A stretch of 45,590 nt of DNA from Terriglobia bacterium (GTDB lineage: Bacteria; Acidobacteriota; Terriglobia; Acidiferrales; UBA7541), in NCBI GenBank assembly GCA_020073705.1, contig JAIQES010000036.1:1-45590 (forward strand), given 5' to 3'. Below, one piece after another: positions 1-8,695 of the stretch; within the stretch, counting starts at the first letter, position 1; the number at the start of each line of letters is the position of its first letter. Below the pieces are notes generated by a model. The model was not told the origin of the DNA. It did not search any database and worked only from the letters and a program-made list of their open reading frames with translations. The position numbers were made by a program, and so were the translations under genes.

Positions 1-74
1 GCCGAGCGGGCGCGTGAGTTCCTCGCCGAAGGGATATCGCACAAACTGGAGGTTCTGAAGGGCCGCTCCCGGAG

Positions 75-644
75 TCAGTGTGCCGGGCCGGAACCGACCT
101 CGCGCAGAAGCTGCTCCATGCTCGCGTGCAATCGTTCATGCGTGCCCGCCCCCATCCGCTCGATTTCCACGCGCTCGAAGGTCTCGGCCAATTTCCGTTG
201 CTCCGCTTCGCTGAGCATCTGCTCGGCCATCACAAAGAGAACGTCGTTTTCTTTCGTGATGTGCTCTCGAAGCAAAGCCGCATAGGAACGGGCGGCTAGC
301 GCCCATGAAGCAGCGGCGCCGGGCGCGCCAGCGCGATAATCGCCCTCCGCATGGCTCATGCGACGGATCAATTCGCGACCCATTTCATGCTCCTGCAACA
401 TCACACCGACCGGACCATCCTTTTGGGGCATGCCCTTTTCCACCAGCCGGGGAAAGAAGACCTCTTCTTCCTTGCCGTGATGGCACCGGTCCGCGAATTG
501 TTGGAAGAACTCAATCAAGCCCGCGAGTATCGAGTCCGGCACTTTTTCCCCACGCGTCAGTCGCGCCGCCGTGGTTTCCGTTGCCTCGAGCATTTTCAAA
601 ATCGCATCGTGCTCTTTGCGAAGAACTTCGGTCGCCGTTGCCAA
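75..644 (-). CDS. Hemerythrin HHE domain protein
   Basis: This is a predicted cytoplasmic all-helical protein of about 189 residues with a hemerythrin-like cation-binding fold, a di-iron site family that binds O2 or NO or takes part in iron and stress handling. The sequence shows the expected His/Glu spacing: an early LRKEHDAI helix, then RCHHGKEEEVFFP, LLQEHEMGR and LREHITKENDVLF. The TTG at 644 was chosen because a full AGGAGG lies 5 nt upstream (650-655 on the plus strand). An upstream in-frame TTG at 683 has no good ribosome binding site. The gene appears to stand alone, with a CRP/FNR-type dyad about 100 nt upstream. Family membership is clear; the ligand is not determined by sequence. 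Confidence 0.9.
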   Translation of the reverse strand: MATATEVLRKEHDAILKMLEATETTAARLTRGEKVPDSILAGLIEFFQQFADRCHHGKEEEVFFPRLVEKGMPQKDGPVGVMLQEHEMGRELIRRMSHAEGDYRAGAPGAAASWALAARSYAALLREHITKENDVLFVMAEQMLSEAEQRKLAETFERVEIERMGAGTHERLHASMEQLLREVGSGPAH

Positions 645-742
645 GATATCCTCCTGCCCCTGTTGAAACAAACGTCTCTGCAAGTATCTTCTGAGGGATC
701 GACTTCACGCACGATTTATCGCATCTTGGCTGCGAATCTGTC

Positions 743-758
743 TGTGACAATAGTCACT
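743..758 (-). promoter_or_regulatory. CRP/FNR-family-like box upstream of the hemerythrin gene
   Basis: The plus strand reads TGTGACAATAGTCACT, which is TGTGA-N6-TCACT, one base from the TGTGA-N6-TCACA core of CRP-type sites. The inner arms GTGAC/GTCAC form a perfect dyad. It lies about 100 nt before the predicted hemerythrin start in an otherwise empty 281-nt intergenic stretch. Binding is inferred from the pattern only. Confidence 0.35.
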
Positions 759-925
759 CCAGATTGACCGCTTTGATTCCCGAAGTTATCGGCAATCGCG
801 CTCAACCACAAACGCACTTCATTTCCGCGGAATCAATGACAGAAAAAGCGGGTCCTATCCACCGGCGAGGGGTAGAAGAAATCTTGCGAGTATTCCGCTA
901 TACACGATCAGGCCGCAGCTACCGT

Positions 926-1912
926 TTATTTTGCCGCGTCGAGCTTCAGCACTCTCTCGGCATTGCCACGCGCCATCTTAAGCCAATCGGCCTCACTGAT
1001 GGTGTCCAGGTTGTCAAACCAGTTTGCGGCCACACTCATCTTCTCGAATGGATGATCCACCGAGAATAGAATGCGATCCGCTCCGAGCCACAGAATGGTA
1101 TCCAACAGCGACTGCGTGCAGAACTGGCCGCTGGTGGTGACATAGAAGTTCTTCTTGAAATACTCGCCCAACTTCTTCTTCGCGGGACATCCTCTTGAAG
1201 CCATGCTGATGCGGTTATCTATGCGCCACATCAGGAAAGGCAGTGTCTCACCGAGGTGCCCCAGAATGACGGTCAGTTTCGGGTACTTGTCGAAGATCCC
1301 GCAGGACATCAGGCGCAGCGCGTGCGTTGCCGTATCGACGGTGAAACCCCATACCGAACCCCGCAACCAGGGCTGACCGTCGAAGGACGTCATACGGCTC
1401 GGTAGAGGGTCTCTGGGGTGCAGGTAGAAGGGAACATCAAGGCTTTCAACGGTCCCCCAAAAATCCCAGTATTGCGGCAGGTCGTAATAGACGGCCGAAT
1501 CGTCCACGTCGATCTGCGAAAAGCTGTTAACCAAGGCTCCTCTAAAGCCGAGCTGTTTTACGCACCGGACCAGTTCCTTGGCAGCAGCGTCCGGGTCCTG
1601 CAGGGGCAGAGCCGCGAAGGCCTGAAAACGTTTGGGGTTCCTGGCCACCTGTTCCGCCAGATAATCGTTAGCGCGCCGGGCGGCTTCAACGGCCCGCTTC
1701 TTGTCCGGGATGCCCTGAATCGCAGGACAATTCAGTGAAAGGACCGACATTCCAATGCCGGCGGCGTCCATGTCGGACAGCAGTTGGCCATGGATGTCCA
1801 ACAAGGCGTGGCTAATTTTTTGCCATGCTTCGGGTTCGAAACGATCCGGAACTTTGTCTGCGGTTCCCGGTACGGCCACGTGATCTTCAAGAGTGATCTT
1901 CGGAATTTTCAT
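926..1912 (-). CDS. Amidohydrolase-2 family decarboxylase, gamma-resorcylate decarboxylase-like
   Basis: This is a cytoplasmic TIM-barrel metalloenzyme of 328 residues. The overall sequence closely follows gamma-resorcylate (2,6-dihydroxybenzoate) decarboxylases, which reversibly decarboxylate hydroxybenzoates using a divalent metal. The expected ligands are visible: E9 and H11 in LEDH, the His of FYLHPRDPLP, the His of ILGHLGETLPF and the Asp of LFSVDHPFE. Family hallmarks such as ALPLQDPDAA, YYDLPQYW and THALRLM are also present. The ATG at 1912 has GGGAGG about 11 nt upstream. No aromatic degradation partners sit next to it, so the substrate is uncertain. Related enzymes with the same fold include ACMSD and 2,3-dihydroxybenzoate decarboxylase. 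Confidence 0.88.
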   Translation of the reverse strand: MKIPKITLEDHVAVPGTADKVPDRFEPEAWQKISHALLDIHGQLLSDMDAAGIGMSVLSLNCPAIQGIPDKKRAVEAARRANDYLAEQVARNPKRFQAFAALPLQDPDAAAKELVRCVKQLGFRGALVNSFSQIDVDDSAVYYDLPQYWDFWGTVESLDVPFYLHPRDPLPSRMTSFDGQPWLRGSVWGFTVDTATHALRLMSCGIFDKYPKLTVILGHLGETLPFLMWRIDNRISMASRGCPAKKKLGEYFKKNFYVTTSGQFCTQSLLDTILWLGADRILFSVDHPFEKMSVAANWFDNLDTISEADWLKMARGNAERVLKLDAAK

Positions 1913-1919
1913 TGCGTTA

Positions 1920-2138
1920 TCAGCCTCCCATAACTTCGCAGCGTTTACGCGCTAGGCTAACGAATGTCGCCTCTGACGGGGCTTGATTTCCGCTCCATAC
2001 AAACAGCGTGGCAAATTTCGCGCGGTGATCCAGGAAATCGATGAGCATTATCCCCGTGCGAGCGGCAACCCGCAACGAAAATTTCACAGCTTCCGGGGGA
2101 TGGTCGATCTTGTGAGCCGGAGTTCGTATCAGTGCCAT
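1920..2138 (-). CDS. Small hypothetical protein upstream of the decarboxylase gene
   Basis: This is a possible 72-residue protein starting MALIRTPAHK at an ATG preceded by GGAAA. It ends 8 nt before the decarboxylase start, and the GGGAGG ribosome binding site of that gene falls inside its last codons, a layout compatible with translational coupling. I recognise no domain. The composition is mixed, with no membrane segment. It may be a chance frame; only its position and ribosome binding site support it. Confidence 0.3.
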   Translation of the reverse strand: MALIRTPAHKIDHPPEAVKFSLRVAARTGIMLIDFLDHRAKFATLFVWSGNQAPSEATFVSLARKRCEVMGG

Positions 2139-2341
2139 TTTCCTTTCCCTATTCCGGTGTCCCGTACAATACACCGGGGCGCATAAAAATGTTTCAGCCG
2201 GTCAGAGGCGAACCACACTCTGTTGTCCCGATCGATTCCGGATTGTAGATCAATGGTATGAATCCAGCACGGCGACTCTTGACATGTTTCTACCAACCTC
2301 AAGACGCGCATCGCAAGCGGTTGCGTGTGCCAGTCACCCAC
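2129..2341 (-). CDS. Possible small hypothetical protein
   Basis: This is a possible 70-residue protein with a GTG start, ending in a TGA that overlaps the start of the next small frame (2138). It has no recognisable domain, signal peptide or repeat. It sits in the roughly 500-nt stretch between the decarboxylase and the prohibitin-family gene. Support is weak: frame length, the overlap with the following frame, and a GAGGAG about 18 nt upstream, which is too far for a standard ribosome binding site. It may be non-coding. Confidence 0.2.
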   Translation of the reverse strand: MGDWHTQPLAMRVLRLVETCQESPCWIHTIDLQSGIDRDNRVWFASDRLKHFYAPRCIVRDTGIGKGKWH

Positions 2342-2346
2342 GATTT

Positions 2347-2376
2347 TTCACATTCCATTCTCCTCGGGCATATAGA
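2347..2376 (+). promoter_or_regulatory. Candidate sigma70-type promoter for the SPFH gene
   Basis: TTCACA (2347-2352, 5/6 match to TTGACA) is followed after 18 nt by TATAGA (2371-2376). It sits about 48 nt upstream of the SPFH ATG. This is pattern matching only. Confidence 0.3.
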
Positions 2377-2423
2377 ATGAAGAGGAAGTTCACCCATCAC
2401 CAACCATTTCAGCGGAGGAAAAT

Positions 2424-3284
2424 ATGACATTTTCGGGCAAACACATGGACGATCTGAGTTCGGATCTGCGGATTGCAGCCAGTAGAAATTGGCGTTTCTC
2501 GGACGTCGTAAAAATTCTAGCCGGAATCCTTGTGGCTGTTGTTGTGTATATGTCGATTGCGTACGTGCCCGCCGGGCACGTTGGAGTACTGACGTTCTTC
2601 GGCAGGGTCACCGGCGAAGTCCTAGCGGAAGGTACGCATTTCGTAAACCCCTTTAAGGTAAACAATACGCTTACCGTCCGAACGATTGAGATGAAGGAAA
2701 CCGCTTCCGTACCCTCCAACGAGGGCCTGATCCTGACCCTCGACACCTCTTTGCTTTTCCGCCTGGATGCCCATAAAGCCGATGAAGTGTTCCGCAGCAT
2801 CGGACCGAATTACCAAGAGATCGTTGTCGAACCTAATCTGCGATCCGCCATCCGGGCCGTGACTGCGGCGCACAGCGCCAATGCCCTTTACACTGGAGGA
2901 CGCGAAGAAGTCGCCCTGAAAATCCAGGAGGAACTCGGCAAGATTTTGAATGCACGCGGAATCTTGGTGGAGAGCGTTCTCCTGCGCGACGTTCAGTTAC
3001 CTGCGATGCTGAAATCTTCCATCGAGGCCAAGCAGCAAGCCGAACAAGACGCGCTGCGGATGAATTTCGTCCTGCAGAAGGAAAAACAGGAGGCCGAACG
3101 CAAGCGCATTGAGGCGCAGGGAATTTCCGATTTTCAACACATCGTTGCGCAGGGCATCAGCCCGCAACTGCTGGAATGGAAAGGCATCGAAGCGACCGAG
3201 AAACTGGCGACAAGCGGAAATTCAAAAGTGGTCATTATCGGCAACTCACGCAACGGGCTCCCATTGATCCTGGACCAGAAGTGA
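2424..3284 (+). CDS. SPFH/prohibitin-family membrane protein
   Basis: This 286-residue protein has a short cytoplasmic N-terminus, one membrane helix at about residues 29-48, and then the SPFH (band 7) domain with VPAGHVGVLTFFGRV and TKG-like VEPNLRSAIRAV segments. A charged, glutamine-rich helix (about 195-235) is typical of the oligomerising coiled coil of prohibitins and HflC/HflK. Family members form large membrane-anchored rings that organise lipid domains or regulate FtsH-type proteases. The ATG at 2424 is supported by an AGCGGAGG-type ribosome binding site. It has no partner gene in the window, unlike the hflK-hflC pair, so the simple prohibitin-type assignment is preferred. Confidence 0.88.
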   Translation: MTFSGKHMDDLSSDLRIAASRNWRFSDVVKILAGILVAVVVYMSIAYVPAGHVGVLTFFGRVTGEVLAEGTHFVNPFKVNNTLTVRTIEMKETASVPSNEGLILTLDTSLLFRLDAHKADEVFRSIGPNYQEIVVEPNLRSAIRAVTAAHSANALYTGGREEVALKIQEELGKILNARGILVESVLLRDVQLPAMLKSSIEAKQQAEQDALRMNFVLQKEKQEAERKRIEAQGISDFQHIVAQGISPQLLEWKGIEATEKLATSGNSKVVIIGNSRNGLPLILDQK

Positions 3285-3447
3285 CGCGGCTCAATCGGTC
3301 AAATGACACTTCGGCAAGAAAGGAACTGCCGTGAAGTACTGACTATCCACAGAGGCGGAAAAAGAAATGCCGACTAGGGCCTCACCCGTGACCGGCATTC
3401 AAACTGGTCTTATGTATTGTGCCTGGTTTGCTGCAGGGGATTGGCCC

Positions 3448-3810
3448 CTACTTGCTGTCTGGGGAAGATGGGGCCGCCGCAGGACCATGTCCGCCGCCAA
3501 CCGGCTGGCTCTTGACGACGTCCCACTGCCCGTTCTTGCGTTGGAGGACATATTCGACGGACATACCAATGTTCTGATCGCCGTCCTTAAGCCGGAAATC
3601 CACGTCCGCCAGCGCCTGATCGCCATTAATGGTTATCTTCTTGGTCTGTTGGTTCATGGCGTCAACGTTCACGCCTGACTCGCTCAGGTGCCGCTGTATA
3701 CCGGCGCGGACGGCGGCTTCATCATTTGTGGAAATCTTGGGCTGGCTCTTGCAGCCCCCTGCGATTACCAGCAACAGCAGGATCATGCCCATCAGCGTTC
3801 GGTTCGCCAA
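3448..3810 (-). CDS. Small lipoprotein of unknown function
   Basis: This is a predicted 120-residue exported lipoprotein. A short hydrophobic stretch MGMILLLLVIAGGC ends in a lipobox (IAGGC) whose cysteine would be lipidated. The rest is a small soluble domain with alternating beta/alpha character (KKITINGDQALADVDFRL, MSVEYVLQRKNGQWDVV), resembling small NTF2-like or DUF-type periplasmic domains. The tail is rich in Gly, Pro and Ala. The TTG at 3810 is chosen because GGAAAGGGA precedes it; a longer frame to 3876 would bury the signal peptide. It is convergent with the SPFH gene and has no operon partners. Confidence 0.72.
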   Translation of the reverse strand: MANRTLMGMILLLLVIAGGCKSQPKISTNDEAAVRAGIQRHLSESGVNVDAMNQQTKKITINGDQALADVDFRLKDGDQNIGMSVEYVLQRKNGQWDVVKSQPVGGGHGPAAAPSSPDSK

Positions 3811-4075
3811 GTGAATTCCCTTTCCAGATCCTCTAGATTTTCCTGCGGATTCGATTCCCGGTTCTGACGACCCCATCCGGGATGCCCCACCATCATAACA
3901 AGAATATGATCGCCACGAATCCTATAGTATTTCGACACAACTTCAAAACCGGAGGAGTTGGGATAGAAGGCTTTCTTGCGGGCGCAATCATTGCGCGTCA
4001 CTTTTTGTGAATACACTGGGACGCGCGCCGAAGCGGCGAAGAATGTTGCGTGTCGCCTGTTGTACGGCGGGGTTC

Positions 4076-6127
4076 TCATACTTGTTTCCGTGGAGTTGAA
4101 CCGGGTTTGGCTTGCGCGGTAGCAATCGCTCGCCACGCGCGCAACGTCTCTCCCACGGTCCATGCTTGTGCAACGCAGCCGTTCGGTGTAAATGGCGCGT
4201 CGCCGTCGAAGATCTCGCTTGCAGTGCCGAGCCCGGCGGCTTCGATGTGGCGCAACATCGGTTCAAGGAACGACGCCGCAGTGTCGGGATCCTGATAAAC
4301 GCGCAAGTGCGCCAGCGCGAACGGACCGAGCAGCCAGCCCCACACCGTGCCTTGGTGATAGGCGGCATCGCGCTGTTCCGGCTTGCCTGCGTACCGCTCG
4401 TGATAGCCGGACTCGCTCGGGCCGAGGCTGCGGAGACCGAATGGCGTGAGCAGGTCGCGGGCGCACACATCGACGATGGCCCGCTGCTGTGCCGGCGTCT
4501 GAGCGGTCTCTGGCAGCGAGACGGCAAGGATCTGATTGGGGCGCAATGAAGCGTCGTTGTCACCGGCCCCCCCGGGTCCATCGATCACGTCGAAACAGAA
4601 TTGCCCGCCGGGATTCCAAAAACGCGCAAAGCCGGTCCGCGCGCGCTGCGCCAGCGCTTCATAGGGGTTTGCCGTTCGACCAAGAGCGCGTGCAAATCGG
4701 ACCATGGTTGTTGCGGCATTGAACCATAGTGCGTTCACCTCGACCGGCTTTCCAATGCGCGGCGTGACGACCCAATCGCCGACTTTCGCGTCCATCCACG
4801 TGAGCTGCATGCCCTGCTCCCCTGCGTAGAGCAATCCGTCGGCTGGATCCACGTGAATGTTGTAGCGTGTGCCGCGCACGTGCGCGTCCACAATGCCGGC
4901 GAGCACGGGAAACAGTTCGCGCAGCAAACTGATGTCGCTCGTCAATTCGAAATACTCGCGTACGGCTTCGAAATACCAGAGCGCCGCATCGACGGTGTTG
5001 TACTCGGGAGCTTGGCCGGTGAGCGGAAAATTATTAGGCAGCATCCCCTCGCTGACAAAGCGCGCGAATGTTCGCAGGATGTCGCGTGCGAGCCAGGGGC
5101 GTCCAGTGGCAAGACAAAGTCCCGGAAGCGCGACCATGGTGTCGCGTCCCCAGTCGCCAAACCAGGGGTACCCCGCCAGGATTGTCCATGCATCCGGCGC
5201 GCCAGCAAGCGGCCGGGCCGCAATGAATTGGTCCGCAGCGAGCACAAGTTGTTGAATCGCCGGGGGGGCCGTTGGCGAAATCCCCATGTTTCCCGCGAGA
5301 AAATGATCGAGCAGAGCGCGCGCCTCCGTGTGGCGCACCGCCAGAGCGGCTTCGCCATCCAGCGAAGGCGCCGCAGCGGTGCTCGCGACAATCGTGAGCG
5401 ACTCGCCCGGAGCGATCGTCGCCGAAAATTCTCCGGCAAACAGATGATCGGCGTGATCGCGCAGACCGCGGGCACGTTCGGAAGCAAGATCGAAATTGCG
5501 ATACCAGTCGCGCGCAGGCCGCGCCACAGCGGCCGAGCTCAGAAGATAAAACGGGACGGCGCTGTCAAAGGCTGTGACACGCAACCCATTTTCGACTGGT
5601 GCGATATCCATGCGCCAATCGCCTGCGGACGTTGTGCCGTGCTCTTCGCAATAGTCCACCAGCGCCTTAATCGACAACTCAATTGGACCGCTTGCGCGAA
5701 CCAGGCGATACACGACGTACGTGGTGTTCGCGCCCGACTGCATGAAAATGCGCTTCTCCAGCAGCGCATCAGCCAGCGCAAACGTCCAGACCGGAGTGGC
5801 GCCTTCCAGATGAAAGCGCTCGATGTTGCGAAAACCTTCCGGAACCACCGCCCCGCCAATCCAGCGATTTGTGGCGAGTTCAAAGTGCCGGACGCCATAC
5901 CGTGCGGTCTCATCGAACTTCGCGACCAGAAGCGTCCGTCCGAGAGGAGGTCGCAACGCGGCCACAAGCAGTCCGTGGTACCGGCGCGTCTGGTGACCCG
6001 CAATCGTCCCGAACGCATATCCACCGATGCCGTTTGTCACCAGCCACTCGCGCGATTCCGCCGAGGCAAGATCACAGCAGATATCGCGGCCAAAATCGAC
6101 GGCCGAAGGAAATCCTGGGGAGGACAT
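4076..6127 (-). CDS. Glycogen debranching enzyme (amylo-alpha-1,6-glucosidase type, GH133)
   Basis: This enzyme of about 683 residues is predicted to hydrolyse alpha-1,6 branch glucose in glycogen-like polymers. The N-terminal domain shows WLVTNGIGGYAFGTIAG and TRRYHGLLVA, hallmarks of the archaeal/bacterial GDE N-terminal region. The C-terminal (alpha/alpha)6 barrel shows YPWFGDWGRDTMVALPGL, EYNTVDAALWYFEAV and YHQGTVWGWLLGPFALAHL, matching the GDE_C catalytic domain. The length is normal for this single-activity type. The ATG at 6127 is preferred, with an in-frame GTG at 6145 as the alternative; neither has a clear ribosome binding site. No other glycogen genes are adjacent. Confidence 0.92.
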   Translation of the reverse strand: MSSPGFPSAVDFGRDICCDLASAESREWLVTNGIGGYAFGTIAGHQTRRYHGLLVAALRPPLGRTLLVAKFDETARYGVRHFELATNRWIGGAVVPEGFRNIERFHLEGATPVWTFALADALLEKRIFMQSGANTTYVVYRLVRASGPIELSIKALVDYCEEHGTTSAGDWRMDIAPVENGLRVTAFDSAVPFYLLSSAAVARPARDWYRNFDLASERARGLRDHADHLFAGEFSATIAPGESLTIVASTAAAPSLDGEAALAVRHTEARALLDHFLAGNMGISPTAPPAIQQLVLAADQFIAARPLAGAPDAWTILAGYPWFGDWGRDTMVALPGLCLATGRPWLARDILRTFARFVSEGMLPNNFPLTGQAPEYNTVDAALWYFEAVREYFELTSDISLLRELFPVLAGIVDAHVRGTRYNIHVDPADGLLYAGEQGMQLTWMDAKVGDWVVTPRIGKPVEVNALWFNAATTMVRFARALGRTANPYEALAQRARTGFARFWNPGGQFCFDVIDGPGGAGDNDASLRPNQILAVSLPETAQTPAQQRAIVDVCARDLLTPFGLRSLGPSESGYHERYAGKPEQRDAAYHQGTVWGWLLGPFALAHLRVYQDPDTAASFLEPMLRHIEAAGLGTASEIFDGDAPFTPNGCVAQAWTVGETLRAWRAIATAQAKPGSTPRKQV

Positions 6128-6253
6128 GCTGGGGAGGCGTCTCACACGGCCATGATGAAACTTTCGCGGTGTTACGGCCAGAGGAAAATAGATCGTTCAA
6201 TATCCAGCCAAGTTGCCAACCGCTTTCGATAGGCTCGTCAAGTTCGAACGGCA

Positions 6254-7864
6254 CTATTCGGCAAGAGCCGCAGTCTCGACGCGAGACATCTGGTAGAACC
6301 CCAATAGGATTGCGCCCGTCCCCCACAACAGAACCGTCAGCCACACGAGCGCTCCAAGGATGGGAATGAGCCCCACAACGTGCAGGATAAACAGACCCAA
6401 AGCGATCCGGCCGATGACTGCACTCGCGACGTTCGAGGTCTCACCCATCACCTTGTTTCCCAGCCAGGCGCCGACAAAGACTTGTGCGATATACAGAATG
6501 GGTGCATAGGCCAGCACACCGGCCACGCCGGCGCCCACGCCGACGAAGATCAGCAGGATCCCGAGGACCAATAGGAAGGCACCGGTGATCAAGGCCAGCG
6601 CCCCCACGCCAATGGGGAGGCCGATGCTACCGGTCTCACGCAGCGTCGCGCGGAAAAAACCGGGTAGGACTGTGACCAATAAAATCCCGATGAGCAGAGC
6701 GACGCCGTAACTGAAGATTCCGTGGATCGCCAACCGGACTGAGGATCTCCTGGAACGGCGAACCTCCTGGGTCGTCTCCACGCGAATGGGGCTCGCCAGC
6801 TTCGCTCCTGCGGCAATCATGGGTTGTTCGCGGCCCCGAAAAGTGGCTGGGCCGTCGATTTCCGCCGTGGAAGTCACTGCGAGACTTCCTCCGCGCAGCC
6901 ACATCTGTCCGCCAATCACGCCATCGAGATAGGTGCGTCCGATGATGCCAAACAGGTCGCGGTGGATGTGGCCGTCAAGGGTTGTCTGACCGCCGACGGA
7001 GATCAGGCCGCCGCCTACTTGTCCTTTCGATGTCAGATCCAGTGTATTCACAATCGACGTGACGTTCTTTCCCACCGATCCTTCGAGTGTCACCATGTTC
7101 GAGATCACGCGGACGTTGCCGTCGACGACTCCGTCCATGCGCATCTCGCCGGCGAATGCGATGATGTCGCCAGTGACGTGCCCGGTGACAGTAAGGTTCC
7201 TGGTGAACGCGATCACGTCGCCCTCCACCGTGCCGTCAATCCGCACCGCAGGCCCTGTGACGATCAGGTCGTTATGGACCGTCTCAGCGGCCGGGATGAG
7301 AACGGATCGCCCATGCCGGACCTCCGCCGCGCCAGCAGGCTGCGGCAGCGCGAGAGCTAGCGCCAGAGCGGACATCATCACCGCGACGGTCGTGAAGCGG
7401 CGAAGCCGCCGCCGAATTAGGCCGAATGCCGCTATCCCTGCGATGACCAAAGCCGAGATCTCTATGACGTCAATCATGTCGCTCCATCCTTCCCAAAATG
7501 CTCCGCTGAACAACAGCGTGCTCACCAAATCTGTTCCACCGAAACCTGCGTTGCTCAATTGATCGAGCCATGGAGCAATCGTGTCGGTCCACAGCCAGTA
7601 CGCGCCTGCGACGAAGAGCCCAAAGGCGACGGTCCAGACCCAGGACGGCACGCCCCAGCCGCGCGTGCTGAGCAGTCGCGCGGGCAAAGGCTCGTTTTCC
7701 TCGGTCAGGGCTGCGGCCAGCACGCGCGATTCGCGCTCGAGCGCATGAAGTAGCGTGCGGCACTGGGCGCATTCGCCGGCATGCGCGGCTACCTCCCTCG
7801 CGCGCGAGGGCTCGAGCTGCCCTTCAAGGTATAGTAGGCACACCATCTCGTCGAAGTGGTTCAT
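6254..7864 (-). CDS. Membrane anti-sigma factor fused to a bactofilin-like polymer-forming domain
   Basis: This 536-residue protein begins with a zinc-finger anti-sigma motif, H-x3-C-x2-C at H28, C32 and C35, in the place expected for zf-HC2 domains that hold ECF sigma factors. Hydrophobic segments follow near residues 70-90, 130-155 and 160-185. Residues of about 190-350 form a repetitive stretch of short V/I-G-D/N strands (VEGDVIAF, VTGDIIAF, VDGNVRVI, VGKNVTSI) typical of bactofilin/polymer-forming beta-helices. The C-terminal third has about four membrane helices. Its ATG overlaps the stop of the sigma gene (ATGA), so the two are translationally coupled. Inference: it binds the partner sigma factor and senses an envelope signal. 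Confidence 0.85.
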   Translation of the reverse strand: MNHFDEMVCLLYLEGQLEPSRAREVAAHAGECAQCRTLLHALERESRVLAAALTEENEPLPARLLSTRGWGVPSWVWTVAFGLFVAGAYWLWTDTIAPWLDQLSNAGFGGTDLVSTLLFSGAFWEGWSDMIDVIEISALVIAGIAAFGLIRRRLRRFTTVAVMMSALALALALPQPAGAAEVRHGRSVLIPAAETVHNDLIVTGPAVRIDGTVEGDVIAFTRNLTVTGHVTGDIIAFAGEMRMDGVVDGNVRVISNMVTLEGSVGKNVTSIVNTLDLTSKGQVGGGLISVGGQTTLDGHIHRDLFGIIGRTYLDGVIGGQMWLRGGSLAVTSTAEIDGPATFRGREQPMIAAGAKLASPIRVETTQEVRRSRRSSVRLAIHGIFSYGVALLIGILLVTVLPGFFRATLRETGSIGLPIGVGALALITGAFLLVLGILLIFVGVGAGVAGVLAYAPILYIAQVFVGAWLGNKVMGETSNVASAVIGRIALGLFILHVVGLIPILGALVWLTVLLWGTGAILLGFYQMSRVETAALAE

Positions 7865-8478
7865 GTGGCGCCTCCGGCCGCGAGGTGCGCGGCGCCACGC
7901 TCGCCCAGCGCGTCGCGCAACTGGTGGCGCGCGCGCAACAGGACGACGCCCACAAATGCGCGGCGCACTCCCAGAGTCGCGGCGATGTCGTCATAACTCA
8001 TTTCCGCGTAATACCGCAGCACGAGCGCCATACGCGCTCGCGCGGGCAGCTCGCCCAGCGCGCACCGCACCTGCTTGCTCGTGCGGTGCTCAATCAACTG
8101 TTCGAGCTGCCCGGGATCGGGATGCTCGAGGGGCATGTTTTCGATCTCACCGGTTTCCAGGTCCTGGCGCACTCTTCGGCGGCGCAGCAGATCCCAGCAA
8201 TGATTCGCGGCCACAGTGTAGAGCCAGGCGCTGAACGGGCGGCCGGAATCGTACTGGCCGAGTTTCTGGCGAATCTTGATGAAAATGTCCATTGTGGCGT
8301 CTTCGGCGTCCTCGCGTGTGGGCATCGTACGGCGGCAGAAACGGAAAATCGCCGGAGCGTATTGGCGGTACAGTTCGCCCCAGGCTTCGGCGTTTCCGGC
8401 CCGTGCCTGGGCGATCCGCTCTGTGTCGCTCGCCTGTTCCGCGGGGTTCATCCCCTCGGGATGTGTCCTCGCATCCAT
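7861..8478 (-). CDS. ECF-type RNA polymerase sigma factor
   Basis: This is a 205-residue sigma-70 family protein. Region 2 is visible as DAEDATMDIFIKIRQKL followed by the FSAWLYTVAANHCWDLLRRR promoter-melting and -10 recognition segment. Region 4 is LPARARMALVLRYYAEMSYD and the helix-turn-helix ending in a LLRARHQLRDAL recognition helix. There is no region 3, as in extracytoplasmic function sigmas. The gene directly precedes and overlaps the anti-sigma gene, so this is a classic sigma/anti-sigma pair. Autoregulation is usual in the family, but I could not assign a promoter. The last 20 residues are Ala/Gly-rich. Confidence 0.92.
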   Translation of the reverse strand: MDARTHPEGMNPAEQASDTERIAQARAGNAEAWGELYRQYAPAIFRFCRRTMPTREDAEDATMDIFIKIRQKLGQYDSGRPFSAWLYTVAANHCWDLLRRRRVRQDLETGEIENMPLEHPDPGQLEQLIEHRTSKQVRCALGELPARARMALVLRYYAEMSYDDIAATLGVRRAFVGVVLLRARHQLRDALGERGAAHLAAGGAT

Positions 8479-8695
8479 CAGTTAATACGCAGCGGTGTGG
8501 AATAATATTTCATCGATGAGCCCGCCGGCTCGCAGGCCACCTGGACCGTCAGTAAGGCAGGGAACCATTGCCAGCCACTGTAACAAACTTGCGCCCTGCG
8601 GCCAAGTTGGGTGTGCTACCGATTTTTTCGTGGGTGGGACTTTTGGCTCGGGTTTCTATGACCAACAACGCGTCGGGGTGATAAAATCGGGGGCC

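Noticed and set aside
1-285. Plus-strand open frame entering from the left edge
   Set aside because: The first 60 nt could be the end of a gene beginning outside the window, but most of the frame lies opposite the hemerythrin gene and shows no family match.
4853-6232. Long plus-strand open frame (459 residues) opposite the debranching enzyme
   Set aside because: It is the complement of a strongly conserved GH133 gene; its translation is Arg-rich without domains.
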